Origin: Hybos culiciformis
Lineage: Eukaryota; Arthropoda; Insecta; Diptera; Hybotidae
Assembly: GCA_964007475.1 (NCBI GenBank)
Contig: OZ023273.1
Coordinates: 85,888,930-85,952,929 of the forward strand
Direction: 5' to 3'
Length of the DNA stretch: 64,000 bases
Shown: positions 9,500 to 20,323 of the stretch, piece by piece
How positions within the stretch are numbered: the stretch's first letter is position 1
Layout of the letters: the number at the start of each line of letters is the position of its first letter
Notes under the pieces: generated by a model
Seen by the model: the letters and a program-made list of their open reading frames with translations, nothing else
Databases searched by the model: none
What the model was told of the DNA's origin: nothing
Translations under genes and position numbers: made by a program

Positions 9500-10980
9500 T
9501 GTTTCCACCAATATCAGATTCCGTTGAGAAGGCTAATCTGTTTGCTTAACTCTTTAGTCAAAACTCAACACTTGCAGCTTCAGCTCAAGATCCACCTATC
9601 TTGCCTCCAGTAAACTCTTCTTTCTGCTGTTTTAATAACTCTAAAAAATCTGAATGTGAAAAAGTCAACTGGCCCTGATGGTATTACGGCTGTGGTCCTA
9701 AAACATACCAAGTGGAAAGTTGTGGATGTTCAGCCTATTCCGAATAAATGCGATCCCTCTAACTACAGGCCCATTGCGCTCACTTCTCCGGTGAGGCTTG
9801 TGTTGTTGCTTTCGATATAGCTAAGGCTTTTGATCGAGTCTGGCACCCGGCTTTGATTTCTAAAGTTAAATCAATGGGTCTAGGATCAGCCTTTGTCAAT
9901 TGGATCAGCAACTTTTTGTCTGGTCGTTCTATTCGTGCTGTTGTGGATGGGTACCAGTCACATATTTTTAATATCAACTCCGGTGTACCCCAAGAGTGTG
10001 TTCTCTCCCCAATCCTCTTTCTAATTTTCATCGACAATCTTCTGAAATTAACACTCAACCCCATTCATAGCTTCGCCGATGACAGTAACTTGGTAGCATG
10101 CTACGATTTTATTAACAGGAAATCAGCATCTTCAAATGCTGTTACTACTAAACGCAATTTTTTGCAAAGTAGCATAAATCACGACCTTTCCAAAATTTCA
10201 CAATGGGGTCTTCTCAACAGAGTTGAGTTCAACGCATCCAAAACTCAATGCTGCCTAATTTCTAGAAAGCTGTCATATTTTGATCCCCAATTTTCTTTTC
10301 AAGGTGAAAGTATTGCCAAATCTGGAAGCCTTGATAATTTAGGTTCGAAAATAACGAGATATTTAAGCTGGAAAATTCATATTTTTGAAACGGCAAAAAA
10401 CGCAGCTAAATGTTTTTCCTTTTCCCCCTCTGATCTCTTAAACATTTATAAATCCTACATACACCTAAAATTATAATACAATTCGCATATATGGGCTGGT
10501 GCTCCCAAAAACCATCTCAAATACCTGGACAAAGTTCAGAGGAGGGCTATTAGATTGATAAACAATCACCAAACCACCAGCTCATTAACTTCACTCAACC
10601 ACCGTCGTAATGTAGGTCCACTTTCCATTTTTTATAAATACTTTGTTGGAATGGATACGTTTTCCCTGGAAGTAAAGGCCCTACTTCCTCAACTTCAAGT
10701 ATTTTCACGCCAAACCCGTACTGCTTCAACGTCACAACCATTCTTCGTCAAAATTCCCAGATGTGATATAACTAGCTTCGGAGATTCGTTTTCAATTCGC
10801 ACCTCGAGAATGTGGAATGCTCTCCCATCTAAACTGTTCCCGACAGCTGGCGAACACTTGATTTACGACTTGCGCCGCTTTAAGAAGAGTGTAAATGATT
10901 ACCTACTAACTTTCCCACTTTTTAATCCCGTCTAAACTTTCTGTCCTCATTACCAAATCCATACTTCTTATAGTATAAAA
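9500..10980 (+). pseudogene. LINE reverse transcriptase fragment
   Basis: Several frames together read a decayed non-LTR retrotransposon ORF2. Motif A is VAFDIAKAFDRVW (about 9800-9845), motif B is SGVPQECVLSPILF with the usual QG changed to QE, and motif C is SFADDSN (about 10070). A thumb-like region follows (SDLLNIYKSYIHLKL), and the C-terminal block at 10555-10935 contains RTSRMWNALPSKLFP. Part of the fingers and palm before motif A is deleted, since NYRPIALTS jumps straight to the motif A region. There is no endonuclease domain. The lineage is Jockey/CR1/I-like, and a different family from the LINE at 48-53 kb. It cannot encode an active enzyme. Confidence 0.85.
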
Positions 10981-12263
10981 GGTACCCCACCTAGTGATTT
11001 GTTAACTTTAATAAAAAAAACTACGCTTTAGACCTCTAACGAAAACGAAAAAACCATTTTTCGCTAATAACTTTTTTATCATAAATAATTTAACAGATAA
11101 TGTCACGTGAAGATAGTTACTTGAAGTTAAAGTTTGGAGTAAATGAAACTGAGAAAAGTTTGTTATTTGTTAGAAAAGCGAAGCAGGTCGGAAAAGCGTA
11201 GCAGGTCAAAAAGAAATGTTAACGAGAAGCATGATGCAACTCTTCGTTAATAATGAAAGAGTTACCAGAATTTGGAGAGTCCCATGAGGAACTTCATCAA
11301 AGTCAAACAAATTTATAAAATATGCTGAAACTCTAGTTGCAACGAAGTGGATACAGAAGCAAAGCAACCTCGCAAATCAAAATAAAGCATTTTTAAATGA
11401 GCACTGAGAATCATTGCACAAAGCCATTGCAATGATCAGTGATCAGAACTTATCCAATATAAGGCCAATGTAATTCATGTGAAATGCACGATTACAAGTT
11501 CACGCAAACCCACCTAATTAGGTTGTTGTGACAAGCAATGTATTTACCGAAATCACATTTAAAAGGCATGATTTTAAAATTAAAAATCCAAAAAACAGCA
11601 AAGGTTAATATAAAAAACAAACACCAAAAATAAAAGTTTACTTCTACCACATATATAATCTCCAAACCAAATGCAATGAAAATAAAACAATTTTTTTGTG
11701 ATAAATAAAAATTAACTTTTTTTGATAAAAATAATTTATATTAAACAATAACTGAACAAAGTGAAGGTAGAAAGTTAAAAAGGAACGAAATCATATCCCT
11801 CTTTTATTATAAAATATTGAGATTTTACGTTAGACTTTTGCGATGTAATTTTGAAAATCAACATCATTTTCAAAAGTTTAGAAAGAAATTTTTGCGATTT
11901 TCTTTCATTGTGGCGCGGTGACAAAATTCTATTAGTTCTAAAATTATGATCGATTAATGTTTTTGCCTCATTATTAGTAGATTTCTATTCTGCGTTGAAA
12001 AAAGTTGTAAACGTGGATTTTTTTCTCAAAATATAAAACTAAGAAAAAAATTTTGGGGAAAATATATGAAAAGAAATGTACATATTTGTATAATTTTAAT
12101 TGAGGGACAACCAAAAAATATTTGAATTTATGTCGCTACTCCTGATCAATATTTTCTTTCCAGTTTGGTTGGTTTGTTGAAGTGATTTACGTTTACTATT
12201 TTTGAATTCCCAACGTGACTAACCTCATAATGTTAAAATATGTTACACCAATATACGGAATAG
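10981..12263. other. Intron sequence without a gene
   Basis: AT-rich. A short A-run near 11013 could be the tail of the preceding LINE. A small direct repeat (GAAAAGCGAAGCAGGTCGGA and GAAAAGCGTAGCAGGTCAAA) lies at about 11171-11210. Nothing else is supported. Confidence 0.5.
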
Positions 12264-13660
12264 ATCTATACTTCTAATGATGTATTTTTTCTATATAAAA
12301 AATTTCTGTAATTTTTTGAATAGAAAATTGAAAAACATATGATTTTGACTACTATTATTTCTTATAATTCAGGGGGTTTTTAGAAAAATTTCCTTGCTTC
12401 GAATAATAATAAAAGAAAACATTTTTAGTTCATATTCAAATAGAGAAAAAAATGAAATATAATTGAAATAAAAGGAGATGTTAAATATAGGAAAAAAACT
12501 ACGGGTTAATATTGACTCCTCTAAATGGAAAAATATAGAATTTAACGAAACTTAACATATTTTGTTCAAAAAACACGAGAATAATAACACTTCAACTACG
12601 GATCACTTAAATATATTTATTTATTACAGCCTTTGTTATAATTTTGAAAAATTATTAATATCAGATATTATTCTTTTAGTTCTTTAGTGATGGCTATGTC
12701 GCATAGCAATAATAAAACTATTAAAATTAAAAAAGTAAATATGTTTTGAATCCTAATGGATTTAATAATAATTACAATGTTATTATAATAATCTCACAGT
12801 CCAGAAAATAAAATTAACTTATTATAGTATTGACGCGTATTTTTTTTTTGGTAAATTGATTGTTAAAGTTTTTGCAAAATGAAATAATTTAATAAACTTA
12901 ATTAAATTATAAAAATGTCGTTATTGAAAGTGTGGTTAGACATTGTTGTATTTGAAAAAATTGAAGAGCTTATAGTTCTTAGACCTTAGTATCAAATTTT
13001 CTAATTTTTTATAAAAGTTTGATTCGTTTAAGTTAAAAACAGCGAAATATTGTTCACATGTTTGACATATTTTTACTACATCTGAATGTGGCTGCTTTAA
13101 ACCACCCCAGTTTTTCAATAATATAAGCCTGGAATGTTGTACATCGCTATCGTTTACAGCAGAAATGCAATCAGTGCACCAGATCTTTTTCATGACAACG
13201 CTTTCTAGCGTTGTAGAACTAAATGAAAATATTTTCTTAAAACAAGCATCCTCAAAATGGTTGCTACATACAACATAATTATTATTCACAATGTCGAAAT
13301 CCCGGTTATTTAGAATTTTCCATATCCATATCCAATGTTTTTTTAGGACCACATTCATCGGAAACCTTTAATTTAAAGGTTATGAATAAATGTTGTAATG
13401 AATACAGATTAAAAATTTACAATTTACCTATGAAAAGATAATTTGCATCCTTTTTGTAAACGGATTTGCACCCTTCAATACAACATTTCATTTTTATAGA
13501 ATTTTTGTTCATAGAATTTTATTTTTAATGTTCTTAAAAATTTTTTTTTTTTTTGAATAAAACAGAAATCAACGGAAACTAATACAAAAAAAGCAAAAAA
13601 TTGAAAAACATATGTTTTTGAAAATTACAGAATTTGACAACAATAATTAGAAGTATAGAT
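12264..13660 (-). mobile_element. P-element-like transposon, internally deleted
   Basis: The ends match as inverted repeats (ATCTATACTTCTAAT at 12264; the complement ends at 13660), with further inverted similarity just inside (ATTGAAAAACATATG on both sides). The interior encodes a THAP domain joined almost directly to the C-terminal block of P/THAP9-type transposases. A target-site duplication could not be resolved. The whole is about 1.4 kb, far shorter than a complete P element, so it is best explained as a deletion derivative mobilised in trans. Confidence 0.65.
12936..13491 (-). pseudogene. THAP-domain/P-transposase deletion derivative, two exons
   Basis: Exon 1 (13491-13428) begins MKCCIEGCKS, the first zinc ligands of a THAP C2CH finger, and ends CATAG|GTAAAT. 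The second part, 13358-12936 and slightly upstream, continues the THAP domain (WIWKILNNRD, then VVCSNHFEDACF, giving C-x2-H). It then passes directly to LILLKNWGGLKQPHSDVVKI, a block I know from the C-terminus of P-element and THAP9 transposases. The RNase H-like catalytic core is missing. The exon junction I can find does not keep frame perfectly, so a small indel or another splice site is likely. DNA binding might survive, but transposition activity cannot. Confidence 0.68.
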
Positions 13661-13969
13661 TTATTATGTATATTTTCTTTGTTTTTCATTTCCTCAAGTT
13701 TCTAAAATTTTTCATTGATAAGTCTACCTAATTGTGTGCAACACGAATTTTAAAAATTTTGACGATCATATCGCGGTCAAATTGAATTTTCTAACTCAAA
13801 AATATTGTTTTCTCGATCCGATCCAAGGTTTAATTAAATTTAACCTATCAAAATAAGTAACAAAAATTTATTTCTGTATTCAAACGCTTTTGTTTCGTTG
13901 AAGTTGAAGAAGTTTGGATTTTAAGGGGCGTTGTTAAACTATTGTTAGAGACCTATCATTGTAATAGAA
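13661..13969. other. Sequence between two mobile elements, no gene
   Basis: AT-rich; no ORF, terminal repeat or array recognised. Confidence 0.45.
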
Positions 13970-14287
13970 CTCACATGGTTATGGAAGGATGTGTCTTTAG
14001 TGCTATCCAGGCTTCCTCATGATAACATCTGTTTCCCATCTTCTTTCTTCTATTCCTTCCTGCTAACTGAAATCAATTTTCCGTTATTCACTGATGACCT
14101 TAAGATATTCAGTACAATCAAGGAATGATTCTGAATGGTTGTAAGTGTAATATAACTATAGTTTCTCATAAAGGCTTTCTATTCTATTGATAGCGGAGTG
14201 AATTAGTTGATAATCTCTTTGATAATAAATTAACATTTAAGCAGCATATTAATGCAGAGACGTTCAAAAGAATTTGGTGATCCATTT
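13970..14287 (+). pseudogene. LINE reverse transcriptase remnant, 5' part
   Basis: Short frames read FTDDLKIFSTIK (a decayed motif C) near 14090 and LFDNKLTFKQHIN near 14215-14250, the block that follows it in Jockey/CR1-type LINEs. The remnant is interrupted at 14288 by a hAT and resumes after a second hAT at 15301. It is too decayed for a complete frame. Confidence 0.6.
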
Positions 14288-15021
14288 TAGGGATTGCACA
14301 TTCGAAATTCGAGAATTCCGGAATTCGTTTTCATAATATAGTTTCGAATTCCGAAAATTTCCCAGCGAATTCCGAAATTAAAATTTATTTTTTCGTGCTC
14401 TCTCCAACTTTTAAATAATGTTTTAGTTTCTGTACATATTAATATTCTAATTCTATAAAAATTAAATCTGAAATGAAATTCTTTGAAGAGAACGGCTTTC
14501 TTGGCAAAATATTAGAGTCCGCCTACTCATTTTTGATTTTGATTCCGCCATCGAGCAGGGAGTCTGAGCGAGCTTTCTCAATTGCAGGTAACTTTTGTAC
14601 AAAAGTTCGTTCGAGACTCGGAGACGCAGCTTTAAATGACCTCTGCTTCCTCGAAGCATATTTTAGGCAAATAAAACAATAATTTTATATTGTTTATTGT
14701 TAAATGATATGCCAAATTAGAATGTTTCTGTACAATAATTTTATGTTTATATTTCGTTTTAAATAATATAGTTTTTTAACTATTATTGTTATTTAATAAT
14801 TGAATTTGGCATAATTTTAAAGTATGTTTCCTTTTTATGTTTAAAAAAAGTATTTTTTAGTCAATAAATAACAATGAATTATCTCAAATAAGTTATTTTT
14901 ATTATTTGTATAGACATAAAAAAAATTAATAATATTTCGGAATTCGACCGAACTCCGAAAATATTTAATTTCGAATTCCGAATTCCGATTTTTATATTAT
15001 CGTCAAAATTTGCAATCCCTA
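14288..15021 (+). mobile_element. Internally deleted hAT element (734 bp)
   Basis: Terminal inverted repeats TAGGGATTGCA and a perfect 8-bp duplication ATCCATTT (14280-14287 and 15022-15029). The ends are rich in GAATTCCGAA/TTCGGAATTC motifs. The interior retains only the last part of the transposase. It inserted into a LINE remnant. Confidence 0.9.
14473..14682 (+). pseudogene. hAT transposase C-terminal (dimerisation) fragment
   Basis: A 69-residue frame reads the hAT C-terminal dimerisation region: LIPPSSRESERAFSIAGNFC includes the conserved S-x3-E-R-x-F-S, followed by RSRLGDAALNDLCFLEAYF. The rest of the transposase (BED finger and catalytic domain) is absent, so this is the 3' end left by an internal deletion of the enclosing element. 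It cannot act alone. Confidence 0.85.
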
Positions 15022-15037
15022 ATCCATTTGTCACTAA

Positions 15038-15300
15038 CAGTGGCGTAGCGAGCTTAACTACTATATGTATAAAGCAAATTTATCAATAATATCATCAAAG
15101 TTGATCATTTCAAATTTTTCTTTTTCCACACTTAAAAATGCTTCCTTTTTATTTACGATTTAACATTGATTATATTACACTGGCACTAAATTTAAAATAT
15201 ATTATCCAGAAATCAATTATAATAAAAATAAAAATTATGCACCAATTTGAGTGACGCCTGGGGCATGATGCCCCCCCCCCCCCTTCTCACTTCGCAACTG
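15038..15300. mobile_element. Short non-autonomous hAT element (263 bp)
   Basis: Starts CAGTGGCGTAGCGAG and ends with the imperfect complement CTTCGCAACTG. An 8-bp duplication GTCACTAA (15030-15037) / GTCACTAT (15301-15308) matches at 7 of 8 positions. CAGTGGCG-type ends are common in hAT elements. A run of 13 C at about 15271-15283 lies near the right end. It inserted 16 bp beyond the neighbouring hAT. Confidence 0.75.
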
Positions 15301-15480
15301 GTCACTATATCTATTATACTACTCACTGGTTAGCTCATCATTGGAGTATTTTAATGTGATATAGTCTCCGCTCTATCAGTATGATTTTGTTAGAATTTAA
15401 TGGGTTCCGTTTAACAACGTTTGTTGTTTGCGGTAAGACATAGCTTTCCTTGCAAAGATTCTCTTGTGTTGCCATCGTAG
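15301..15480 (+). pseudogene. LINE remnant, continued after the hAT insertions
   Basis: Frames around 15340-15450 weakly resemble the post-RT block (SPLYQYDFVRI-like) seen in the LINE at 52.9-53.1 kb as WSPHYNVHIDRI. This is consistent with it being the continuation of the fragment that ends at 14287. Confidence 0.4.
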
Positions 15481-16014
15481 AAGAATAATTTTAATATGCT
15501 GAGTTTAATTTTTTTGCAGGAGAGAAGAGATAGTTATTATTGAACATAAAATCTGAATCTTTGTATAATAAAATCCTAATTAATATCAACTCCATACCCT
15601 GATATATACCACATTTCTGAAAGAATCCATGTATTTTTCCAATAGAATTACGCAACTAACGAGCCGTTTAATAGATACAAATTCCCTTTAACAAATTCCC
15701 TTTTTTGATTGATAACTCAATTTCTCTCAGGGTTAAATAATAAATTTTTTAATTAGCGAATTTTTAGATCCCCAGTATAGTTTAAGTATTTTTAATTTTT
15801 TTTTGTTTTTATATTTGTTTTACTTGTAAGTAGTTTGATGTTTGGGAATTGTTAGTGGGTAGGATCTATGTTGTACATAATGTTGTCTTATTCACGCTTA
15901 GTACTAAAAAAGCTGAAGATAATTCGTTCAAAACACACAATTTAATTCTATTAGAAAAAAAATAATAACAACAGAAATTTAATTTTTTTTTTATTTTTAT
16001 TTTTTTTTTTTCAG
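15481..16014. other. End of the long intron
   Basis: AT-rich; ends in a long T-rich tract and TTTTTCAG, the acceptor for the exon at 16015. No other feature. Confidence 0.55.
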
Positions 16015-16162
16015 ATGAAAAATCAATTAAAACTGCTTGGATTTAGTAATTTTATAAAAGGAAACGTTGAATTAATGAATCCAGAATTATCTCTCGATGA
16101 ACAAGCAAACTTACTACCGTATGATAAATCTTACGAAACGAATACAAAAAGAGTAATTATTG
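16015..16162 (+). CDS. Pvr: Pvr-like receptor tyrosine kinase, exon C (juxtamembrane)
   Basis: The exon starts after TTTTTTTTTTCAG in phase 0 (matching exon B) and ends ATTATTG|GTAAGT in phase 1. It encodes 49 codons of cytoplasmic juxtamembrane sequence with the block ELSLDEQANLLPYDKSYE. In VEGF/PDGF receptors and insect Pvr, a DEQ...LPYD...WEF block directly precedes the kinase glycine loop, and that order is kept here. Its ATG-like first codon is internal to the protein, not a start. The exon lies after a 15.7-kb TE-filled intron. Flanking introns and agreeing phases make it very likely functional. Confidence 0.82.
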
Positions 16163-17373
16163 GTAAGTTTGCAAATCAAGTCACGCATTATGAAAAATTA
16201 TCTTTTATTATATGTGTTCCTTAAAAATAATTAAAAAGACTAAAATAAAAATACTAGTAATTGATCAACTTACAAAAAGTATTTTTTGTTTTACATTAGG
16301 CCGAGGACACCAAAATCTAATAACGCATCACTGGCTCGGGGCCGAAATTGTTATTCGTTATCCAACCGACATGTTGTAATGATATTATCATAATCAAATA
16401 ACTAGCTTTGTCAATTCCCTCCTCGGGCTGAAATTTTGTTCAATACAAGCAAAAAAAGTTTTAGAACCAGTAAAAAAAAAATTCTACTTTTCCAAATACA
16501 TAAATAGGATATTTATGGATACTTCCGACAGGAGGGTGTCAGATATGGGGATGACGGTAGTTTAGGACACGTGAATTTAGACTATTTATGTCGTTATAGC
16601 CGCAAATGCCATCTAGTGGCCGAAAAATGCTACTTAACTTTTTTTTTAACTCTGTTGTTTGCAATTTGGTCGATAACCGTAAATCTAAATCCTTGGTACT
16701 TTTTATAAAATGTAAAAAAAGAAGAAAAATCTTTGAGTACTTCGAAGTATAATCGCTTTTATATCCTTTTTTGCACCTTTTTACCTTATATTTATAAAGC
16801 GGTAAACTTTTTAAATAAGTTGTTGGAAGATCTTTCGGGAAAAGTACGAATAAAAACATATTCGAAGAACAACGAGTTTTTCGCAATTTACCCTATGGTT
16901 ACGCTAATTGAGGCCTTTCATGTGTCCCTCGGGGCTGTAGTGACAAAAACCTCTTTTGTCGAAATTTACCCTATGGCTACCTTTTATAACCTTTTTTTTA
17001 GCAACTTAGCAACTTAACCTATGACTACGCTAGCTGAGGCATTCTCACAACTATAAAATTGGGTTTTGGATAGATTTCTTTTACCGTTACATAAATATAG
17101 GGTAAAAGGTTGCTAAAGATCACATTATCATAATCAAATTGATTGAATTAAAACTACAACTAAATTTCGTTAACATCCATAATGTAGAACTTTCGGTACA
17201 AGATATTGGCTAGCTATATTATGAATCATATGTAAAAAGATATTATTATAAATGTCCCGTCACCAACGATATAAGTGACATGTATTCGCTCGACCAAATA
17301 CACCCCTTCCTTTAAATTACAATAATTGAAAGTCGTATTTATTTCATTATTAACATGATTAACATATACATAG
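16163..17373. other. Intron between Pvr-like exons C and D
   Basis: 1211 bases with no gene. The segment AATTTACCCTATGG(T/C)TACG recurs at about 16887, 16962 and, degenerate, 17010, and TTATCATAATCAAAT occurs at 16385 and 17127. This suggests an old, unidentified repeat. Confidence 0.55.
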
Positions 17374-17622
17374 GTAAGCTACTCGGACAAGGTGCTTTCG
17401 GCTCAGTTTATCAAGGAGTTCTGACACAGAAATCATCAAAACTAAATTGTGCTGGAAATCAAGAAGAAAGAAATAAAATTGTTGCTATAAAAATGTTAAA
17501 AGATGGAAGTGACATTCTAACTTTAAGAGCTTTGGCTGATGAACTTAAAATACTTCAACATATTGGAAAGCAACCAAATATTATATTGTTACTTGGAGCT
17601 GTTACAAAATCATTGCACAAAA
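17374..17622 (+). CDS. Pvr: Pvr-like receptor tyrosine kinase, exon D (kinase N-lobe)
   Basis: After ATACATAG the exon supplies the two bases that finish the split Gly codon and reads KLLGQGAFGSVYQG, a complete glycine-rich ATP-binding loop. IVAIKMLKDG follows with the beta-3 catalytic lysine, then the alpha-C helix ADELKILQHIG with its conserved Glu, and NIILLLGAVTK (beta-4, typical of class III/V receptor kinases). A loop insertion (KSSKLNCAGNQEERNK) separates beta-2 and beta-3. It ends CACAAAA|GTGAGT in phase 1. The receptor signals from the plasma membrane. The remaining kinase (HRD and DFG motifs) was not found in the window. Confidence 0.85.
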
Positions 17623-17927
17623 GTGAGTCAGAAAAAAAATGTTATAGCTGTTAATCGTTATTTTAAAAATGCCTTATACAATACTTTGCTAATTACAGTT
17701 ACGATAAAATCTGTACGAAAGAAACAGATGTTCTCAGTTTAGTTAATTCATTAATTTTATTGCAAGTAAGGCAAATCGCAAAAAATTATGTGTCGTTGGT
17801 GATCTTATAAAAAAAAAAATATTTAAGCGTTTTGAATTAATTTCATGATTTTTTTTTGCCTCTGCGACCAGAAAAATTTATTCGTTCAAAAATGAAGTAA
17901 CTGGAAAAATTGGTTTTGTCGTTACAG

Positions 17928-18082
17928 CACTTGATTATGAAGAATTTTTATACATATTAGTAAATTATTTAGGTTTTAAGCAGAGCTCGAGTGGCATAAC
18001 CAGCGTAAAAAGGCAATCTGGTCGACTGATCAACAAGAAGCGGTCTTTTTCCTTACAAGATTTGTTATTCATATTTGAATTG
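17928..18082 (+). CDS. Candidate Pvr-like exon E (kinase hinge/insert region)
   Basis: TTTGTCGTTACAG is a good acceptor, and the following frame joins exon D in phase 1 without a stop. It reads LDYEEFLYILVNYLGFKQ, resembling the beta-5/hinge or alpha-D region, then a Ser/Arg/Lys-rich stretch (SSSGITSVKRQSGRLINKK) as in the kinase insert of VEGF-type receptors, and finally FSLQDLLFIFEL, similar to the start of the alpha-E helix (LTLEDLL-type). The proposed donor TTG|GTGCAT is weak, and the usual EYC.GNL block is not clear. The phase fit and the order of elements are the support; it could still be chance. Confidence 0.42.
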
Positions 18083-18588
18083 GTGCATTTTGATGGATTT
18101 TGAAACATATAATTTCTTAAATAAATAATAACCATAAACAGCGGCTTTTCGGCTCAATTTCTGTTGGATTTGGACGTTTGAGGACCGTTTATCTCCTCAC
18201 CAAGCAAATCGTAGTAAAACAAATGCATGAAACCTTTGACAGGTCAAAGCTTTGAAACTTCGGCATTTCGATTCTAATCCTTTTTAATTTGGCTCCTATG
18301 CCTTCACCAAGTCTTAACCGAATCACTTTTACTCATAAACTGTATTTTAGCCTTATTATTTTAAAACAAATTAAAATTGTTAATTGATTTTAAATAAAAT
18401 ATGAATACGTTTATAAATAAAAATTATAAAAAAATTATAAAAAAAAAAAATTAAATTTATTTAATAACATTTTATAAATACTTAATTTTTTTTCCTAAAA
18501 CGACAACAATAACTTTATATTCGCTTTTGTTTTTCGCAACTTAACCACGTTGAGTATAACAAGTACAATCTTTCTATTTTATGATAAG
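18083..18588. other. Non-coding sequence 3' of the last recognised kinase exon
   Basis: No gene seen. If the Pvr-like gene continues, this is intron. AT-rich with short A/T runs. Confidence 0.45.
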
Positions 18589-19527
18589 GCGCAAAATCAC
18601 CAAGGTGGTAAATTCCAGTTGGAATCGATTAAATCATAGAATATAATAGTTTTTTATATATAATGCGTCATAAGTAATCCAAACCAACTTGCTTAATCGC
18701 CACATCAAAATATTTTTTTTTAATTTATTGATTAAATATATTTTTTTTCACAAATTACCCTCAAAACGTCATTCCGGGAACGTGTCCCAAGTCAACATTC
18801 ACTGACAACATCAATTAAAATACGTATTAAAAAATAATTTTAATGCTCTGAAAGTACTTTTTAACTCAGTTAATATTATAATGAAATGATATTCATAAGT
18901 CTTTTAGTATTTACAATATTATATTTTCCAAAAATTTAACTCAAAGTCTGGCGCAAGTTTTCGCGTCATTCCGGGAACGCCTTCATTTTTTTAAAATATC
19001 TTATTTCAGAAAAGTGCTAAAGATAGCGCCACTCGGTAATTCTTTAGAGCACCTAAGGGGAAATAAATGCCTGATTTGTTTTTTATTAAAATGTGAGAAC
19101 TGTAAGAGGTAAGTGCGTTTTTGTATCGAATTTTTGTAGCGTGCCATAATTCACCGTCATTCCGGGAACGCCAATAATTCTAAGAAAAAAAAAAGTAAAT
19201 GACTTTAAATATATTAATTCTCAAACATTATTAGGACCTTTTGCAATATTAATCTTAATAACGGATGTTTTTGAGGTTATTCTATGTTTTTTATGCAATT
19301 CTATACGAAAACGTCATTCCGGGAACGCGTCATGTCCGGGAACGCTTATATATAAATATTGTTTAATTCATGTAATAATCCATTTTCAGCTCTGCCTGCT
19401 CAGATATTACTTAAAGATAATACAATTAATAAATAGGACTAGTTTTGGAAGTGAAAATAAAAATTTTTTTTTAGAAATTTTTTGTAGAATTTCAGACCCG
19501 GAATTTACCACCTTGGTGATTTTGCGC
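18589..19527. mobile_element. Uncharacterised inverted-repeat element with repeated STAT-type motif
   Basis: The ends are inverted copies: GCGCAAAATCACCAAGGTGG continues to AATTCC at the left, and its complement ends at 19527. The inverted repeat is itself partly palindromic (CACCAAGGTG). ATAAG flanks both ends, but a clean target-site duplication is not resolved. Inside, GTCATTCCGGGAACG occurs four times in direct orientation (18768, 18965, 19156, 19313), with a fifth imperfect copy at 19329. No coding frame is seen. The superfamily is unknown. Confidence 0.72.
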
Positions 19528-19890
19528 TATAAGACAATAAACACGTCAAGCCGACACTATCTCTAGCATGATTGTTTGTCTTTTCTATTAAGGCAAATCC
19601 AAACGAAGACAGTTTTTTACTCTTAGACGAAGCAACCTACGTTTCTCTGCTTTCTGTTTTGAAATTCGTTCTGAATTAGGCATTGGTGATTATTTTAGAA
19701 AATATTACACACTATTTTTATTTATTTACGAAATTTTCTAACATAAACATGCCACTACCGGTCAAATGCGACATGTCAAATAAAATATTGTAACGAAAAT
19801 AAAACCATCAAAATTTGTTCTAAATAAGAAAAATATGTTTGCGGAAAATGTACAATGGAAACACTCCGTTTATGTAAAAAATGCGATGAG
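19528..19890. other. Sequence between the inverted-repeat element and the tandem duplication
   Basis: No gene or repeat recognised. Confidence 0.45.
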
Positions 19891-20323
19891 CAATTCTTAT
19901 TATTTGTGTTTGTAATACCACTGACTTTTTTTTAAAAAAAAAAATTAAAATTTTATAATATGAAAAATATAAATAATCTTAAAAACAGAAATATATTGTA
20001 CGCACCTTGAAAAAAAAAGGTCTGGCAACACTGGTGACAACACGTAAACAAAATTAAAATGTTTCTCCTTTAAAAAAAAAGGAAAAAAAAAATAAGAAAA
20101 AATTATTAAATTGAATTAAATTCAAGAAAATAGAACAAAAATAGAAATAAATAAATTTTGTTTAATTTTATTTATAATTTAAAGTTCTCGAGTGCAATTT
20201 TTTTTTATGTGACAGAATGAGTTTTTAAGTTCATTGTAGTCACGTGGGGCTGTACCTGTCTGTCAACTGTGCCTGATTGAATTTGCAATATTTTCCCTCC
20301 AATTTACTAATTTATTTCCAATA

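Noticed and set aside
16539..16886. 115-residue - strand frame within the intron
   Set aside because: No domain, low-complexity Lys/Leu/Ser composition, antisense to an intron of a supported gene.
17699..17767. Possible short exon (YDKICTKETDVLSLVNS) after ATTACAG
   Set aside because: The open frame does not match the phase left by the kinase exon ending at 17622, and it resembles no kinase segment.
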